64,000 nucleotides of DNA from Dromiciops gliroides (GCF_019393635.1 NC_057866.1:226203359-226267358), one strand, 5' to 3'; shown: positions 11,255 through 22,200, counted from the first letter of the stretch. The notes: generated from the sequence alone by a model not told the origin. A program made the numbers and translations.

Positions 11255-11810
11255 TTAAGGCAACTCTTCTGGTGCAAAGAATTTGAAATTAAGGGGATGG
11301 CCTTCAACTGGGGAATGGTTGAACAAATTGTGGGACGAGATTATGATGGAACACTATTGTGCTATAAGAAATGATGAACAGGATGCTCTCAGAAAAACCT
11401 GGAAAGACTTATGCAAAAGTGAAATGTATTGTATACAAAGTAACAGCAATAATGTAAGATGATCAGCTGTGAATGACTTAGCTATTCTCAGCAACACAAT
11501 GATCCAAGACAACTCTGAAGGACTTGTGAAAAATGTAATCCATCTCCAGAGAAAGAACTGACGGTGTCTGAATACAGACTGAAACATAATTTTTTCTTAA
11601 GTTTTTTTGGTCTGTTTTCTTTTACAACCTGACTAATATGGAAATGTTTTGCATGACTACACATGTATAACTTATATTGAATTGCTTGAGTTCTTAAGTT
11701 GGGAGGACGGAGAAGCAGGGAGGAAAATAATTCAGAACACAAAGTTTTAAAAACAGATGTTAAAATTGTTTTTACATGTAATTGGGGGGAAATAAAACTA
11801 AATATATTTG
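11255..11810 (+). mobile_element. L1 3' UTR fragment
   Basis: Collinear with other L1 3' regions in the window (CTGGGGAATGGTTGAACAA, GAAAAACCTGGAAAGACTTA, CAATGATCCAAGACAACTC). It ends in TAATTGGGGGGAAATAAAAC and an A-rich tail. Non-coding. Confidence 0.8.
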
Positions 11811-12039
11811 AAATAAATGAATGAATGAGTGAATCAATTAATTGATATGCATTTGTTATATAGTCAAGCAAAACAAATTTCCCCAATGGGCACACACATG
11901 TGTGTGTCACTCTGTCCTCTCTTTCATGTATAACAAACATCCACCATCATTGTGCTCTAAAATCCTGAATGGTCATTGTATTGAACACAGTTCTTACAGC
12001 TTTCAAAAGTTTGTCTTCACATTGTACAGATAATTATAC

Positions 12040-12905
12040 CTTTTTTGTATAATTTTGTGTCGTAAACTAGACATTTCTTGTATAAATTATTCTCATGGTT
12101 ATCATTTTATTCTTCATTTATAAAAGTCCTCAAAATGGTTTTTATAATATTTATGTTATAGTACAAATTGTTCTACTTCTGATCACAATACTTTGCATCA
12201 CTGTTTTTCCATGTCTCTTTGAAATTATCTCTTACCTTATTTCTTATAACAGAATAGTTGTTTGTTGTTAATCATTTTAGTCTTGTCCAACTCTTTATGA
12301 CTCTGTTTGGGGTTTACTTGGCAAGAATCCTGGAGTGGTTTGCCATTTGCTCCTCTAGCTCATTTTACAGATGAGGAAACTGAGGCACATAGAGGTCACC
12401 TAGCTGGGTCTTCCTGAGTCTGGGCCTGGTCCCCTATCTATTTGCCACCTAGCTGCCCACAGCAAAGTAGTATTTTGTCACATTCATGGGCCATAACTTC
12501 TTCACTTATTCCTTAATAGGTAGATATCCTCTTAGTTTGGGGAGGGGGGGGTTGCCACCACAAATAGGGCTAGTATAAATATCTCTGTATATAAAGGACT
12601 TTTTACTCTCTTTAATTTCTTTTGGATATAGGCCTACTAAGGGTAGGTCTCTCTCAATGGGAACATGATATTCAGTAACTTTGTGTCTCTACTTACAAAT
12701 TTGCTTTCCAGAATGGTTATACCCAATGGTAGGTCCACCAACAGTATATCAATTTGCCTATTTTCCCACAACCCTCCAACATCTATCATTTTCTTTTTTT
12801 GTCATTTTTGTTTCTCTGGCAAATGTGAAGTAGAGTCTCAGAAATGCTTTAATTTGCATTTTTCCAACTAATAGTGACAATACTACCTAAATTAAGTTTC
12901 TTATT
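12040..12905 (-). mobile_element. Old L1 3' region, split by a SINE
   Basis: The antisense of L1 ORF2 C-terminus and 3' UTR is seen on both sides of the SINE at 12262-12460 (GGGCCATAACTTCTTCACTTA, TTTCCAGAATGGTTATACCC, ATTTGCATTTTTCC). It is more diverged than the neighbouring copy at 12918-13975. Confidence 0.65.
12262..12460 (-). mobile_element. Mar1-type SINE (RTE-tailed)
   Basis: Inverted copy: antisense RTE-type tail (CTGGAGTGGTTTGCCATTTG), GATGAGGAAACTGAGGCAC, then a shortened tRNA-like head ending CACCTAGCTGCCC. It interrupts an older L1 whose sequence continues on both sides. Confidence 0.85.
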
Positions 12906-12917
12906 CAATATCATGGA

Positions 12918-13975
12918 AATTTTTTTTCCATATAAACATTTTATTATTTCCAATTACATTTAGAGATAGTTTTCAGCATTTGTTTTTTAAGATTTCTAGT
13001 TTCGAATTTTTCTCCCTCTCTCCCCTCCCTCCCCCCCTCCCCAAGATAGCAAGTAATCTTATATAGGTTATATATGTACAATCACATTAAACATATTAGA
13101 GAAGAATCAGAGCAAAAAGGAAAAACCTTAAAAGAGAAAAACAACAACAAAAACCCCAATATAAATAGTATGGTTCGATCTGCATCTAGATTCCACAGGG
13201 TTTTGTTTTTTTCTGGATTTGGAGAGCATTTTCCATCATGAGTCCCCTGGAACTATTTTGGACCATGGTATTGCTGAGAAGAATCAAGTCTATCACAGTT
13301 GATCAACACATAATGTTGTTGATACTGTGTACAATATTCTTCTGGTTCTGCTCATCTCACTCATCATCAGTTCATGCAAGTCCTTCCGGGTTTCTCTGAA
13401 ATCCACCTGCTCATCATTTCTTACAGCAAAATAGTATTCCATTGCATTCATATACCACAACTTGTTCAGTCATTCCTCAATTGATGAGCAAACTCTCAAT
13501 TTCCAATTCCTTGCCACCACATAAAGAGCAGCTATAAATATTTTTGTACATGTGGGTCCTTTTCCCTTTTTTATGATCTCTTTGGGAAAAAGACCCAAAA
13601 ATGGAATTGCTGGGTCAAAGGGTATACACAGCTTTATAGCCCTTTGGGAATAGTTCCAAACTGCTCTCTAGAATGGTTGGATCAGTTCACAGCTCCACCA
13701 ACAATGCATTAGTGTTCCAATTTTTCTACAGCTTCTCCAACATTTATTATTTTCCTTTTTTGTCATATTAGCCAATCTGATAGGTGTCAGGTGGTACCTC
13801 AGAGTTGTTCTAATTTGCATTTCTGTAATCAATAGTGATTTGGAGCATTTTTTTTCATATGTCAATAGATAGCTTTGATTTCTTCATCAGAAAACTGCCT
13901 GTTCATATCCTTTGACCATTTCTCAATTGGGGAATGACATGGATGCTTATAAATTTGATTTAGTTCCTGAATATC
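12918..13975 (-). mobile_element. L1 3' end, 5'-truncated
   Basis: Antisense L1 from 3' terminus (ATTTCCAATTACATTTAGAG) through the pyrimidine-rich stretch and 3' UTR (GGACCATGGTATTGCTGAGA; CTTGTTCAGTCATTCCTC) into the end of ORF2 (CCTTTGACCATTTCTC). Better preserved than the L1 beside it. No intact frame remains. Confidence 0.85.
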
Positions 13976-13984
13976 ATGGTAATT

Positions 13985-14150
13985 AAGATATTAAAAGATT
14001 ACTTTATATAACTAGAAAAAATAATAAAATTCATATGGAGGAAAAGAAGGTTGAGTCTCAAAAGTAATAATGAAAAGGAAAGAGGACTAAGGGGTCTTAA
14101 CAGTGCCAGATCTCATACTATACTAAAATTCGGTTATTATTTAAATTATT
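13985..14150 (+). mobile_element. L1 ORF2 C-terminal scrap
   Basis: Translated, the stretch gives KFIWRKRRLSLKSNNEKERG and RSHTILKFGYY-like text, the late ORF2 region that in the long L1 lies at about 47370-47490. About 165 bp are recognisable. Confidence 0.6.
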
Positions 14151-14229
14151 TGTCTGTTCCAGAAACAGAAAGATCAAGCAGTGGAACAGGCTAGGTAGTC
14201 TTTCTGACTCCACGCCCAGCACGGAGCCA

Positions 14230-14931
14230 CCTAGCTGCCCTATGGAAAATAAGGTCAAGCAAGACCCAATAAAAATGGCAGAATAGGAAAAGCCAATAAA
14301 GCCCAGTTCTCTCTCACAAACTACTCCATTGAAGATCAAGGAAGAGCACCAGACTGACTAGTCATTGGGAAATCCAAAGAGAAGCTACAGTGGGACATTG
14401 TTCTAGCCCAGGCTAGCATAGAGACACAGCCAGAGACCTGTGGACACTGGGGTGGGGGTCCATCCAGAAAAGCCAAAGCAGTGCCTTCAAAATGGAGATT
14501 GGGGTGGGGCCTGCAACTGAGTACTAGGGCAAAGTGCAGTTGTCAATCCAGCATGGCTGGCCAGAGGCTGTGTGCCAGGTAAGAAACAGGAAGAGGAAGG
14601 AGCTGGACTGGCAGTTTTATGACCCTGACTACACACACAGGTTCAGGAACCAACCCACAATATGCCTGATGCTGTCTGGTGAGCAATGAGCAGGAACAAG
14701 AGAAAACTGTCAGCTCTGACCTAAGCTGGGCCTTAGACCCCATGTTGGACTGTGGCTTGGACAAGATAGCCAAAAGAGACCAGGGCCAACAACAATCTAC
14801 TGCCCTCCAATCACAGGGTAAATACCATCCAGATCCAAACCAGGGTCAGAAGCTTGCAAAGTTCAGGCTAGACAAGCAGCAAGCCCAACTTCACTTGACA
14901 TCAGACCACTTAGGACACGCTGAAAGGTTTA
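14230..14931 (+). mobile_element. Old L1, 5' region
   Basis: AATAAAAATGGCAGAATAGG followed by GC-richer text (CAGCATGGCTGGCCAGAGGC) resembles an L1 5' UTR of a family different from the copies at 39625 and 42660. I assign it because the sequence beyond the next SINE continues into L1 ORF1. No open frame persists. Confidence 0.5.
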
Positions 14932-15161
14932 AGTGGGACAGCTAGGTGGCACCATAGTGCACAGAGCAGGACCTGGAGTCATCTCCCTGAGTTCAAATCT
15001 GGCCTCAGAAACTGGGTGACCCCTGGCAAGTCACTTCACCTTGTTTGCCTCAGTTTCCCCATCTGTCAAATGAGCTGGAGAAGGAAACGGCAAACCACTC
15101 TGGTATCTTTGTCAAGAAAACCCCAAATGGAGTCATGAAGAGTCTGACACAACTGAACAAC
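14932..15161 (+). mobile_element. Mar1-type SINE (RTE-tailed)
   Basis: Full copy: tRNA-like head GGGACAGCTAGGTGGCACCA, CAGTTTCCCCATCTG, then the RTE-type tail GGAGAAGGAAACGGCAAACC and CTGAACAACAA. A target duplication AAAGGTTTA lies at 14923-14931 and 15162-15170. Confidence 0.9.
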
Positions 15162-15741
15162 AAAGGTTTATAATTCTCTGTCCTAACCCACCTCTGAGAT
15201 CCTTGAAGAACACAGCATTCAATAAACAGAGAAAGCAGCAACCAAACTACAGGTAATTTAGATCAAGACCAAAATATTAAGTCCAGAAATAGTCCTAATA
15301 TGAAGTCCCAATGAAAGAAGTAAAGCTGGAAGAAAGAGTAAACAACAATAAGATAGCCACAATAAATACCTGTTATGGAGCCAAGATATAAACCCAGAGA
15401 AAGAAAATAACTCCACCATTTCTATAAGCAAAACCACAAAGAAAAACACAGCTTGGCAAACATTTTTTTTTCCGGTTTCCTAAGTTTTATTGCAATACTG
15501 TGGGTGACCACAGGGAGAGAACCAGAATAGTGGAAAGGTATCTCTCTTGGCAAACATTTTTTAAAATCATATTAAAAATTGAATGAGATCTCTAGAAGAA
15601 CATACCAGAAAAGAAACTTAGGGGAAAGATCTAGAAGCAGAACTAACAGCTCCTTATAAGAGGTAAAAAAAAAAAAAATACCAAAGTAATAAACTCCTTG
15701 AAAATCAGAATGGACCAAACAGAAGCTAATGACTCCATGAG

Positions 15742-15744
<3 letters not shown>
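15162..15744 (+). mobile_element. Old L1, ORF1 N-terminal part (decayed)
   Basis: The end of the stretch (ACAGAAGCTAATGACTCCATGAGA) parallels the ORF1 segment around 43630-43650 in the intact copy (GGAATCCATGAGACACC). Stops and indels are numerous. It is interrupted by a processed-mRNA insertion at 15452-15561. Confidence 0.5.
15452..15561 (-). pseudogene. Short processed-mRNA insertion (3' end of an unidentified transcript)
   Basis: About 78 bp are inserted between two copies of a 16-bp direct repeat, CTTGGCAAACATTTTT (15452-15467 and 15546-15561). On the minus strand the insert reads GCAATAAAACTTAGGAAACC and then a run of A. It therefore has a polyadenylation signal about 15 bases before a poly-A tail and a target site duplication. 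That is the structure of a 5'-truncated processed pseudogene made by L1 machinery. The upstream 50 bases (TCTCCCTGTGGTCACCCACA) should identify the parent mRNA; I could not name it from memory. Confidence 0.7.
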
Positions 15745-15798
<54 letters not shown>

Positions 15799-15822
15799 TC
15801 TTAGAGTCATTTGCTTGGTGTA

Positions 15823-15859
<37 letters not shown>

Positions 15860-15935
15860 ATATGTATATATGTGTATGTATTTATGTGTATGTATATGTG
15901 TTTGTATATATTTGTGTATATTTATTTATTTATAT
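15745..15935. repeat. (AG)n, (GT)n and AT-rich simple repeat cluster
   Basis: About 50 bp of AG (15745-15797), then GT dinucleotides (about 15820-15855), then interrupted TATG/TGTA repeats to about 15935. Confidence 0.9.
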
Positions 15936-15937
15936 TT

Positions 15938-16385
15938 AACCTTTGCTGCTCTTAATCTCTCTGCTGACCTCCAATCTCATATCTCCAACTACTTTTCAGA
16001 TATCTTGAACTCAATACCCCAAACTGGACTCATTATTTTTCCCCCTTAAGCCCTCCCTACCCATCGACCTATTCACCTATTACTATAGAGGGCAACACCA
16101 CCCTCCCAGTTCTTCAAGCTCACACCCTAGAAGTCATCCTGGATTCCCCATAATCCTTCACCCCCCACATCCAAGCTGTTGCTAAGGCCTGCCAATTTCA
16201 CCTTTGCAATATCTACTGAATATGCCCCCTTCTCTCCTTGTGTATGTTGAGTTCCCCTCTACCATATATTGTAAGCTAATAAGGGCAGGTATTGTCTTTT
16301 GCCTCTTTTTGTATCCCCAATGCTTAGCACAGTACCTGACACATAGTAGGTGCTTAACAAATGTTTATTGAATTGAATTGAATAG
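15938..16385 (+). mobile_element. L2 LINE 3' end
   Basis: The order TCTTGAACTCAATACCCCAA, CACCCTAGAAGTCATCCTGG, CACCCCCCACATCCAAGCTG and CACATAGTAGGTGCTTAAC...TTTATTGAATTGAATTGAAT is that of L2 3' sequence with its tandem GAATT-type tail. It is old and diverged. There appears to be an internal deletion near 16225. Confidence 0.75.
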
Positions 16386-16960
16386 GATTGAGACCAAGAA
16401 TAACTTACCCAGAACTGAGTTTAACCCTACATTTGGCAGGGGGGAAGGGGGGGGGGGGAGAATGGCTTTTAATGAAATAAAAGATGTCCAAGAATTCCAT
16501 TTGAAAAGACCAAAGCTGAGTAGAAACTTAAAAATATAAACACAGCAGTAAAGAGAAACATAATGTAAATATGAGAATGTAAACAGAATTGTTAACTAAG
16601 TTCAGAGAAAGAAATATAAGAAATAAATATAATAAAAAAGGTGTGGGAGTGGATTCATTATGTTTTGATAACCTTAAAAGGAGAAGGAAAGAAGACTATA
16701 TTAGAGAAGAAGGGGAAGGAAGTAGGATGAGATTTACTAACTAAGTCTAGGTGAGCAAGCAGAATACTCTGCAGCAAGAAAGGAGAATGGCTATCATTGG
16801 AACTGCCCTTTCCTGCAAAATGTTCAAAGGAAGATAGAACATGCTCACAGAGTTTGAAAACAACAAGGAAAGAGAGGGGAAGTGGGAGAAGGAAGAAGAA
16901 TAAGAATCAGAGAGGAATGAGAGGCATTAGTCATTAGCAAAATAAACTCCAGTAGCAGTG
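16386..16960 (+). mobile_element. Old L1, ORF1 end and inter-ORF region
   Basis: Translation gives PRITYPELSLT, a diverged form of the PRITYPAKLS segment of ORF1 (compare about 41130 and 44120), then VQEFHLKRPKLSRN matching the -FQVFVMKRPEL end. A-rich inter-ORF sequence follows. Confidence 0.6.
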
Positions 16961-16970
16961 GGTACCCCAT

Positions 16971-17257
16971 AGGGAGGGGGAGGAGAAAGGAAAGAAGGGA
17001 GGAAGGGAAGGGAAGGAGGGAGGGAGGAAGGAAGGAAGGAAGGAAGGAAGGAAGGAAGGAAGGAAGGAAGGAAGGAAGGAAGGAAGGAAGGAAGGAAGGA
17101 AGGAAGGAAGGAAAGAAGGAAGGAAGGAAGGAAGGAAGGAAGGAAGGAAGGAAGGAAGGAAGGAAGGAAGGAAGGAAGGAAGGAAGGAAGGAAGGAAGGA
17201 AGGAAGGAAGGAAGGAAGGAAGGAAGGAAGAAAGGAAGGAAGGAAGGAAGGAAGGAA
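16971..17257. repeat. Polypurine tract with long (AAGG)n
   Basis: 287 bases contain no pyrimidine on the plus strand. From about 17024 they consist of roughly 58 AAGG units with two single-unit irregularities near 17112 and 17230. Mirror symmetry and strand bias make it a candidate for triplex (H-DNA) formation and for length variation. Confidence 0.95.
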
Positions 17258-17320
17258 TTGCTATTTGGGTGAAGTGTCACAGTGGGAAGGGGGAGAAGGG
17301 GGGTATGATTGTTAGGTATT

Positions 17321-17496
17321 TCTCTCTTTTTTTCTTTTTTTTTCTTTTTTTTTTTTTTTTGCAGGGCAATGAGGATTAAGTGACTTGCCCAGAGTCACAC
17401 AGCTAGTAACAATCAAGTGTTTCAGGTCAGATTTGAACTCAGGTCCTCCTGAATCCAGGGCTGGTGCTTTATCCACTGCACTACCTAGCTACCCCC
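17321..17496 (-). mobile_element. WSINE1-like SINE
   Basis: Inverted copy with a long T-rich start interrupted by C and an internal change near the AGCTAGTAACAATCAAGTG segment. Short flanking repeats (AGGTATT at 17314 and 17497) suggest the target site. Confidence 0.85.
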
Positions 17497-17937
17497 AGGT
17501 ATTCTTCTTTAAAGAATTACACCTTTAGCACACAATCCAATTAGAAGAAAATAGTCTTTTATCTGGGCACCTAGAGAAAGTAACCAAGAGGGAAGTCAAT
17601 GATTTCACCTCAAGGGGAGGAGATAGCTTAGAGACTTGATTCTCTGAGACACCTTTCTCCTCCACTGGGAGGCCAAAGCCTTTATAGAGGACAGAAGGTG
17701 GAGGGACGGATGGGGTGACCACCTAACTATGGAAAGTTCCCTTAGTGGGGTGGGCAAAGTTTGAATCAGGAGTGGAATGGGAGAGACGAATCAGGGATGG
17801 TGGTCCTGATTTCAGGAGCTATCTTTGTCTCAGGCTCAGCTTATCTCCCCCTACTTCTTAGGTGTGTACATCCTTCAGTTTAGCTTCTCGAGGAGAAAAC
17901 CTCTGAGTTAGATCAGAACCATATCAGAAGGAAGGGG
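17497..17937. other. No gene recognised
   Basis: Moderately GC-rich sequence that matches no L1, RTE or SINE consensus I know, although it lies within the span of a broken L1. It could be part of an LTR; I see no diagnostic ends. Confidence 0.3.
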
Positions 17938-18072
17938 AGTGGATAAAGCACCAGCCCTGGATTCAGGAGGACCTGAGTTCAAATCCGGCCTCAGACACTT
18001 GACACTTACAAGCTGTGTGACCCTGGGCAAGTCACTTAACCCTCATTTCCCTGGGGGGAAAAAGAAAAAAAC
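17938..18072 (+). mobile_element. WSINE1-like SINE, 5'-truncated
   Basis: Begins at AGTGGATAAAGCACCAGCCC, so the GGGCAGCTAGGTGGC head is missing. The body and an A/G-rich tail follow. Confidence 0.85.
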
Positions 18073-18179
18073 AGGAAAAGGGAAAGGAGTGGGGGAGTAC
18101 AAACATACTGCATACTGCATAGATTATTAATGCTGACTACACTTCTTTCCCACAACTCATATATTTTCTATTTTTTTTA

Positions 18180-18810
18180 ATGCTTAGAGATAAAAGAGAG
18201 GAATGTCTGATAGAGAAGAGTTTGGATGGAAATAAACAATTGTCATAACTGTAAATGTGGATGAGATTATTTCACCCACAAAATAGAAAAGTATAGAAGA
18301 AATAGCAGAATCCAACTATATGTTCTTTATAAGAAATACACTTGAAACATAAAGATTTGCAGAATTAAAATAAAGGATTGGAACAAAATATAATGTGCTT
18401 CAGCTAAAGTCAAGAAAGTGGGAGTAGAAATCATGATCTCAGACAAGCCAACAGCAAAAAAAAAATGACTTGATTAAAAGAGATATATAGGAAAAGTTCA
18501 TTTTGCTAAAAGGCACAATAGACAATGAATTAATACCTAATATATATGCTCAAATAACACAGCATCTAAATGTTTAAAAGAAAAACTAAGGAAGTTATAG
18601 GGAGACATTAACAGTAAAATTATAGTAGTGGAAGACCTCAGCCTACCCCTTTCAAACATACAATTCTAACCAAAAAGTAAACAAGAAAGAAGATAAGGAC
18701 TTGGACAGAATTTTAGAAAAGTTGGATATGATAGCTCTCTGGCAGTTACTGAATGGAAATAGCAAATAGCATACATATTTCTCAGCTGTACAGGGTGCCT
18801 TTACAAAAAA
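18180..18810 (+). mobile_element. Old L1, ORF2 endonuclease part (decayed)
   Basis: Collinear with the ORF2 N-terminus of the copy at 44869: IMLQLKSRKWE/ASAKVKK-type sequence near 18397, an ILAKRHNRQ/LLKG block near 18510, DLSLPLSNIQF (compare DLNLPLSEL) near 18640, and FSAVQGAFTKNELN near 18780. Stops and frameshifts throughout show it is dead. Confidence 0.7.
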
Positions 18811-19690
18811 TGAACTAAATGTACATTCAGTGCAGCCTCTGAAGCTGAGATGCAAAAAAAAAATTCTCTACTGGTTGTGCTAATTTTAACCTAACAATTA
18901 ACACCAAGAAAACATGCTTTCCACCACCATCACACCACCCATATATGGAACCATCAGTTATAGCAAATGGAAAAATTGTGAATACTGTGGATAAATTCAC
19001 TTACTTTGGCAGTATATTTTTCAGGCATGTTCACATACATGATGAGGTTGACACATGCATTGCCAGAGCTAGCTAGTTTGGGAGGCTCCAAAGCAAAGTA
19101 TGGGAGAGAAAAGGTATTAGACTGCCTACCAGACTGAAGATCTACAGAACCAATGTGCTGACCTCATTGTTGTATGCCTGTGAAACCTGGACAGTATACC
19201 AGGAAACCAAGTCATGTCAGAAAACTGAATCGCTTCCATTTGAATTGTTTTTGGAAGATTCTGAAGATCTCCTGGCAAGATTAGATACTGGACACTGAGG
19301 TCCTTTCTCTAGTTAAAACTGCCAAGCATTCAAACTCTACTGCAGAGAGTACAGTCTGATAGGCTGGCTACATTGTTCAAATGTCAAATGTGCACTTGCA
19401 TAAAAGGCCATTTTAAGGAGAATTCAGGCAATGCAGGCCCTTATATGATGGTCAGAAGAAGTGACACAAGGACATTCTCAAGGTCTCTCTGAAGAATTTT
19501 GGAATTGATTACATAACATGGGAGACATTGACAAAAGACCACCCAGCATGGCATGACAGCATCAAGGAAAGTGCTGTACTCTGTGAGGAAAGCAGAAGTG
19601 CAGTAGCTCAAAAGAGGCATGAGATGAAAACACATATATTTGCAAGTTACCAGCTTGCCTTCTAATTTTAGCTTCAGTGATTTTTGTTTA
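18811..19690 (+). mobile_element. RTE LINE, RT C-terminus and 3' end
   Basis: A second RTE copy, 5'-truncated at nearly the same point as fragment 3 of the first: AGCCTCTGAAGCTGAGATGC, then ACCATCAGTTATAGCAAATG, then TTGTATGCCTGTGAAACCTG (LYACETW). It joins directly to the L1 ORF2 relic at about 18810. No intact frame. Confidence 0.75.
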
Positions 19691-19699
19691 TGTAAATCC

Positions 19700-20345
19700 A
19701 TTTTGATTTTACATTTTAAAGTTGTGTACTTTATTTTCTGTGGTTCTTTCTATTCCTTACTTGGGCATGAACTCTGTCCCTAAGCATAGATCTGAAAGAC
19801 AGTTTCATTTCTTTTAAAATTTTTTATGCCGTTAATATATAGTTTGCCTTTTTTTCTTTCTTTAGAAAAATATCAGACTAGCTAATGACTTTTCAATTTT
19901 ATTGTTTTTATTGTTTTTAAAAATAGTTCCTGGTTTATTAATTCAACTTTTTGTTTTAATTTTTTTTAATTTTCAGAATATCTTTTTGGTGCTTAATTGA
20001 GGCTTTTTAACTTCTTGGTTTTCTCATATTTAAAAAAAAATCATGCTGGATTAATTGACTTTTCCTTTCTTTTTTGATGAAATTGTTTAGAGATACAAAG
20101 TTTCCCCTAAGCAATGCTTTGACTACTTTACCCAAATTTTGACATTATCTCCATTACTGTCATTATCTTAAATGAAATTATTTATTATTTCTGTGATTTG
20201 CTGACCTGCCAAACTTTGAGATAAAGTTTTTTTTTTCAATTAATTTTTAATCCTTTCTTCAATGGCTCTTTAATGAATATACTTTTTATTGTATTGTGGT
20301 CAGTAAAAAATAGATTTGATTTTTGTGCTTTTCTGCATTTGTGAG
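19700..20345 (-). mobile_element. Probable old L1 relic
   Basis: T-rich sequence with TTCCTGGTTTATTAATTCAAC and CAGACTAGCTAATGAC resembles antisense L1 ORF2 (the KSWFYEKNNKIDK region). Diverged; limits uncertain. Confidence 0.45.
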
Positions 20346-20349
20346 GTTT

Positions 20350-20675
20350 TTATGTTCAAACACATGGTCGTTTTTGGTTGGTTGGTTATTGTCTTTCATT
20401 CTCAAAGAGGACCAAAATGACATCACTATGTTGGCATCAAGGTACAGTGTGTCTGACTGTGGCTGATCAGACCAATACAAGCTTGGAAGGCTCTACCTTT
20501 GTTTGCTGGGCACAAATAATACATGTGAACATTTGCATTGGAGGTGTCTCTAAATGTCTGCATCTCATGTTTCTTTTAAGCTACTGCAATTCTGCTTTGC
20601 TCGTAGAGCACAGCACCTCCTTTGATGTGGCTACACCATGCTGAGACAGTGTCTCCCATGTCCTGTAAATGCTTA
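20350..20675 (-). mobile_element. RTE LINE 3' end
   Basis: Reverse complement of the region around 5090-5300: AAAGAGGACCAAAATGACATC, GTCTGACTGTGGCTGATCAG, TTGGAAGGCTCTACC, TAAGCTACTGCAATTCTGC. It is the terminal few hundred bases of the same RTE family, opposite in orientation to the two other copies. Confidence 0.75.
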
Positions 20676-20689
20676 TTATTCCTTTCCTT

Positions 20690-20950
20690 TCCTTGTCAAA
20701 TCGCCAATGTGATGATTTGGTGGTGGTCTTGGATGGGGAAGGGGGATGTAAAAGTGTCTTTAATCTGAATTTCTCTAGTGATTTGGGGTCTTTTTCCATA
20801 TAGTTGTTGATAGCTTGGATTTCTTCCCTTGAGAAATGTCTCTTTATATCCTTTGACCACATATCAATTGGAGAAAATTTCTTATTCTTAGACATCTGAA
20901 TTAGCTCCTTATAGACTTTGGAAATAAAACCCCTATGAAGAAACTTGCTA
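20690..20950 (-). mobile_element. L1 ORF2 C-terminal relic
   Basis: TTTGACCACATATCAATTGG and GTTGATAGCTTGGATTTCTT are the antisense of the ORF2-3' UTR junction of L1. It abuts a GT microsatellite. Confidence 0.55.
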
Positions 20951-20957
20951 AAAAAAA

Positions 20958-20966
20958 GTGTGTGTG

Positions 20967-21014
<48 letters not shown>
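20958..21014. repeat. (GT)n microsatellite
   Basis: GTGTGTGG at the left, then pure GT dinucleotides to about 21014. Confidence 0.95.
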
Positions 21015-21015
<1 letters not shown>

Positions 21016-21110
21016 GGAAATGGCAAACTACTCCAGTATCTTTGCCAAGAAAATCTCCAATGTGGTCATGAAGAATCAGATACAACTTGAAACAACTCAA
21101 CAACTTCATG
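21015..21110 (+). mobile_element. Mar1-type SINE, 3' tail only
   Basis: Only the RTE-type tail remains (GAAGGAAATGGCAAACTACT; AACAACTCAACAACTTC); the tRNA-like head is absent and replaced by the GT repeat. Confidence 0.75.
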
Positions 21111-21179
21111 AATCCAGGCCCAGCATTCTTTCTATCTACTGTGCCACTAACTGTTTCTAAAAGAAAGAAACAAACAGGG

Positions 21180-21326
21180 GGCGGGCAGCTAGGTGGCGCA
21201 GTGGATAGAGCACTGGCCCTGGAGTCAGGAGTACCTGAGTTCAAATCCGGCCTCAGACACTTAACACTTACTAGCTGTGTGACCCTGGGCAAGTCACTTA
21301 ACCCCAACTGCCTAACTAAAAAAAAA
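21180..21326 (+). mobile_element. WSINE1-like SINE
   Basis: Complete, well preserved copy (GGGCAGCTAGGTGGCGCAGT, with the CpG retained) followed by A-rich then (AG)n tail to about 21344. The conserved CpG suggests a young insertion. Confidence 0.95.
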
Positions 21327-21394
21327 AGAGAGAGAGAGAGAGAGCTAGCAAATGACAAAATTGGAAGGGTTGTGGGTCAGCAGATACACTAATG

Positions 21395-21485
21395 CACCAC
21401 TGGAACATACTCTTCGACCTAGCAATACCGCAAGATCTCAAAATGATCAAAGAGGAAAAGGACCCATATATGCAAATTCATAATA
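21395..21485 (+). mobile_element. L1 3' UTR scrap
   Basis: TTCGACCTAGCAATACCGC and CCCATATATGCAAATTCATAATAGC correspond to the start of the L1 3' region (compare about 3540-3620). Diverged, under 100 bp. Confidence 0.5.
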
Positions 21486-21509
21486 GCTCTTTTCATAGTA
21501 GGAAACTAC

Positions 21510-21660
21510 TAGAACCTAAAGCAAATAATTTAATCCTGTTTACCTCAGTTTCCTCATCTGTCAAATGAGCTGGAAAAGGAAATGACAAACTCCAGTATCC
21601 CTGCCAAGAAAACCCCAAATGGGGTCACAGAGAATCAGACATGACTGAACAACTGAACAA
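21510..21660 (+). mobile_element. Mar1-type SINE, 5'-truncated
   Basis: Contains CCTCAGTTTCCTCATCTGTC, the RTE-type tail and CTGAACAACTGAACAACAG, but lacks the tRNA-like head. Confidence 0.8.
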
Positions 21661-22200
21661 CAGTGAAGCGAAGAGGCAGAGATGAGGAGGGAGAACACTC
21701 CAAGCATGAGGGACAACCAGTAAAAAGGCCTGGAGCTGAGAGATGGGGTGTCTTGTTCATGATATAGCCAAGAAGCCAGTTTCACTGGATCAAAGAACAT
21801 TTGGGGAGGGGAGGAGGAGAGGACTACAAGGTATAAGAAGACTAGAAAGGTTGGTTGTATATAGGTCATGAATGCCAAATAGATTTCATATTTGATCTTA
21901 GAGGTGATAAGGAGCCACTGGAGTTTACTGAGTAGAGAGGTAAGATGGTCAGCTGCTGAATGTAGGATGAATTGGAGTTGAGAGAGACTTGTCAGGAAGA
22001 CCTGAGCTCAAATCCAGCCTCAAGCACGTCACATATCTCTGTCTACCTCAATTTCTTCAACTATAAAATGAGGCTAATAATAGTAACTACCTCCCAGGGT
22101 TGTTGTGAAGATGAAATATTTGTAAGAGGTCTTTGAAAACCTTAAAGTGCCATGTAAATGCTAACTATCTATTATGGTTGTTGTTGAACTTGAAACATAG
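21661..22200 (+). mobile_element. Middle-repetitive element and MIR relic
   Basis: 21661-21960 carries text (GAGCCACTGGAGTTTACTGA; AGTTTCACTGGATC) typical of an old mammalian interspersed element I cannot name with certainty. 22005-22190 is a MIR-type SINE (CAAATCCAGCCTCAAGCACG; TCTATAAAATGAGGC-like; GGTTGTTGTGAAGATGAAAT). Confidence 0.45.

Noticed and set aside
16927..17280. Minus-strand frame of repeated FLPS residues
   Set aside because: Translation of the (AAGG)n microsatellite; a 4-bp repeat read in a frame without stops.
20945..21358. Frames with Val-Cys or His-Thr runs on both strands
   Set aside because: They translate the GT microsatellite and a SINE.
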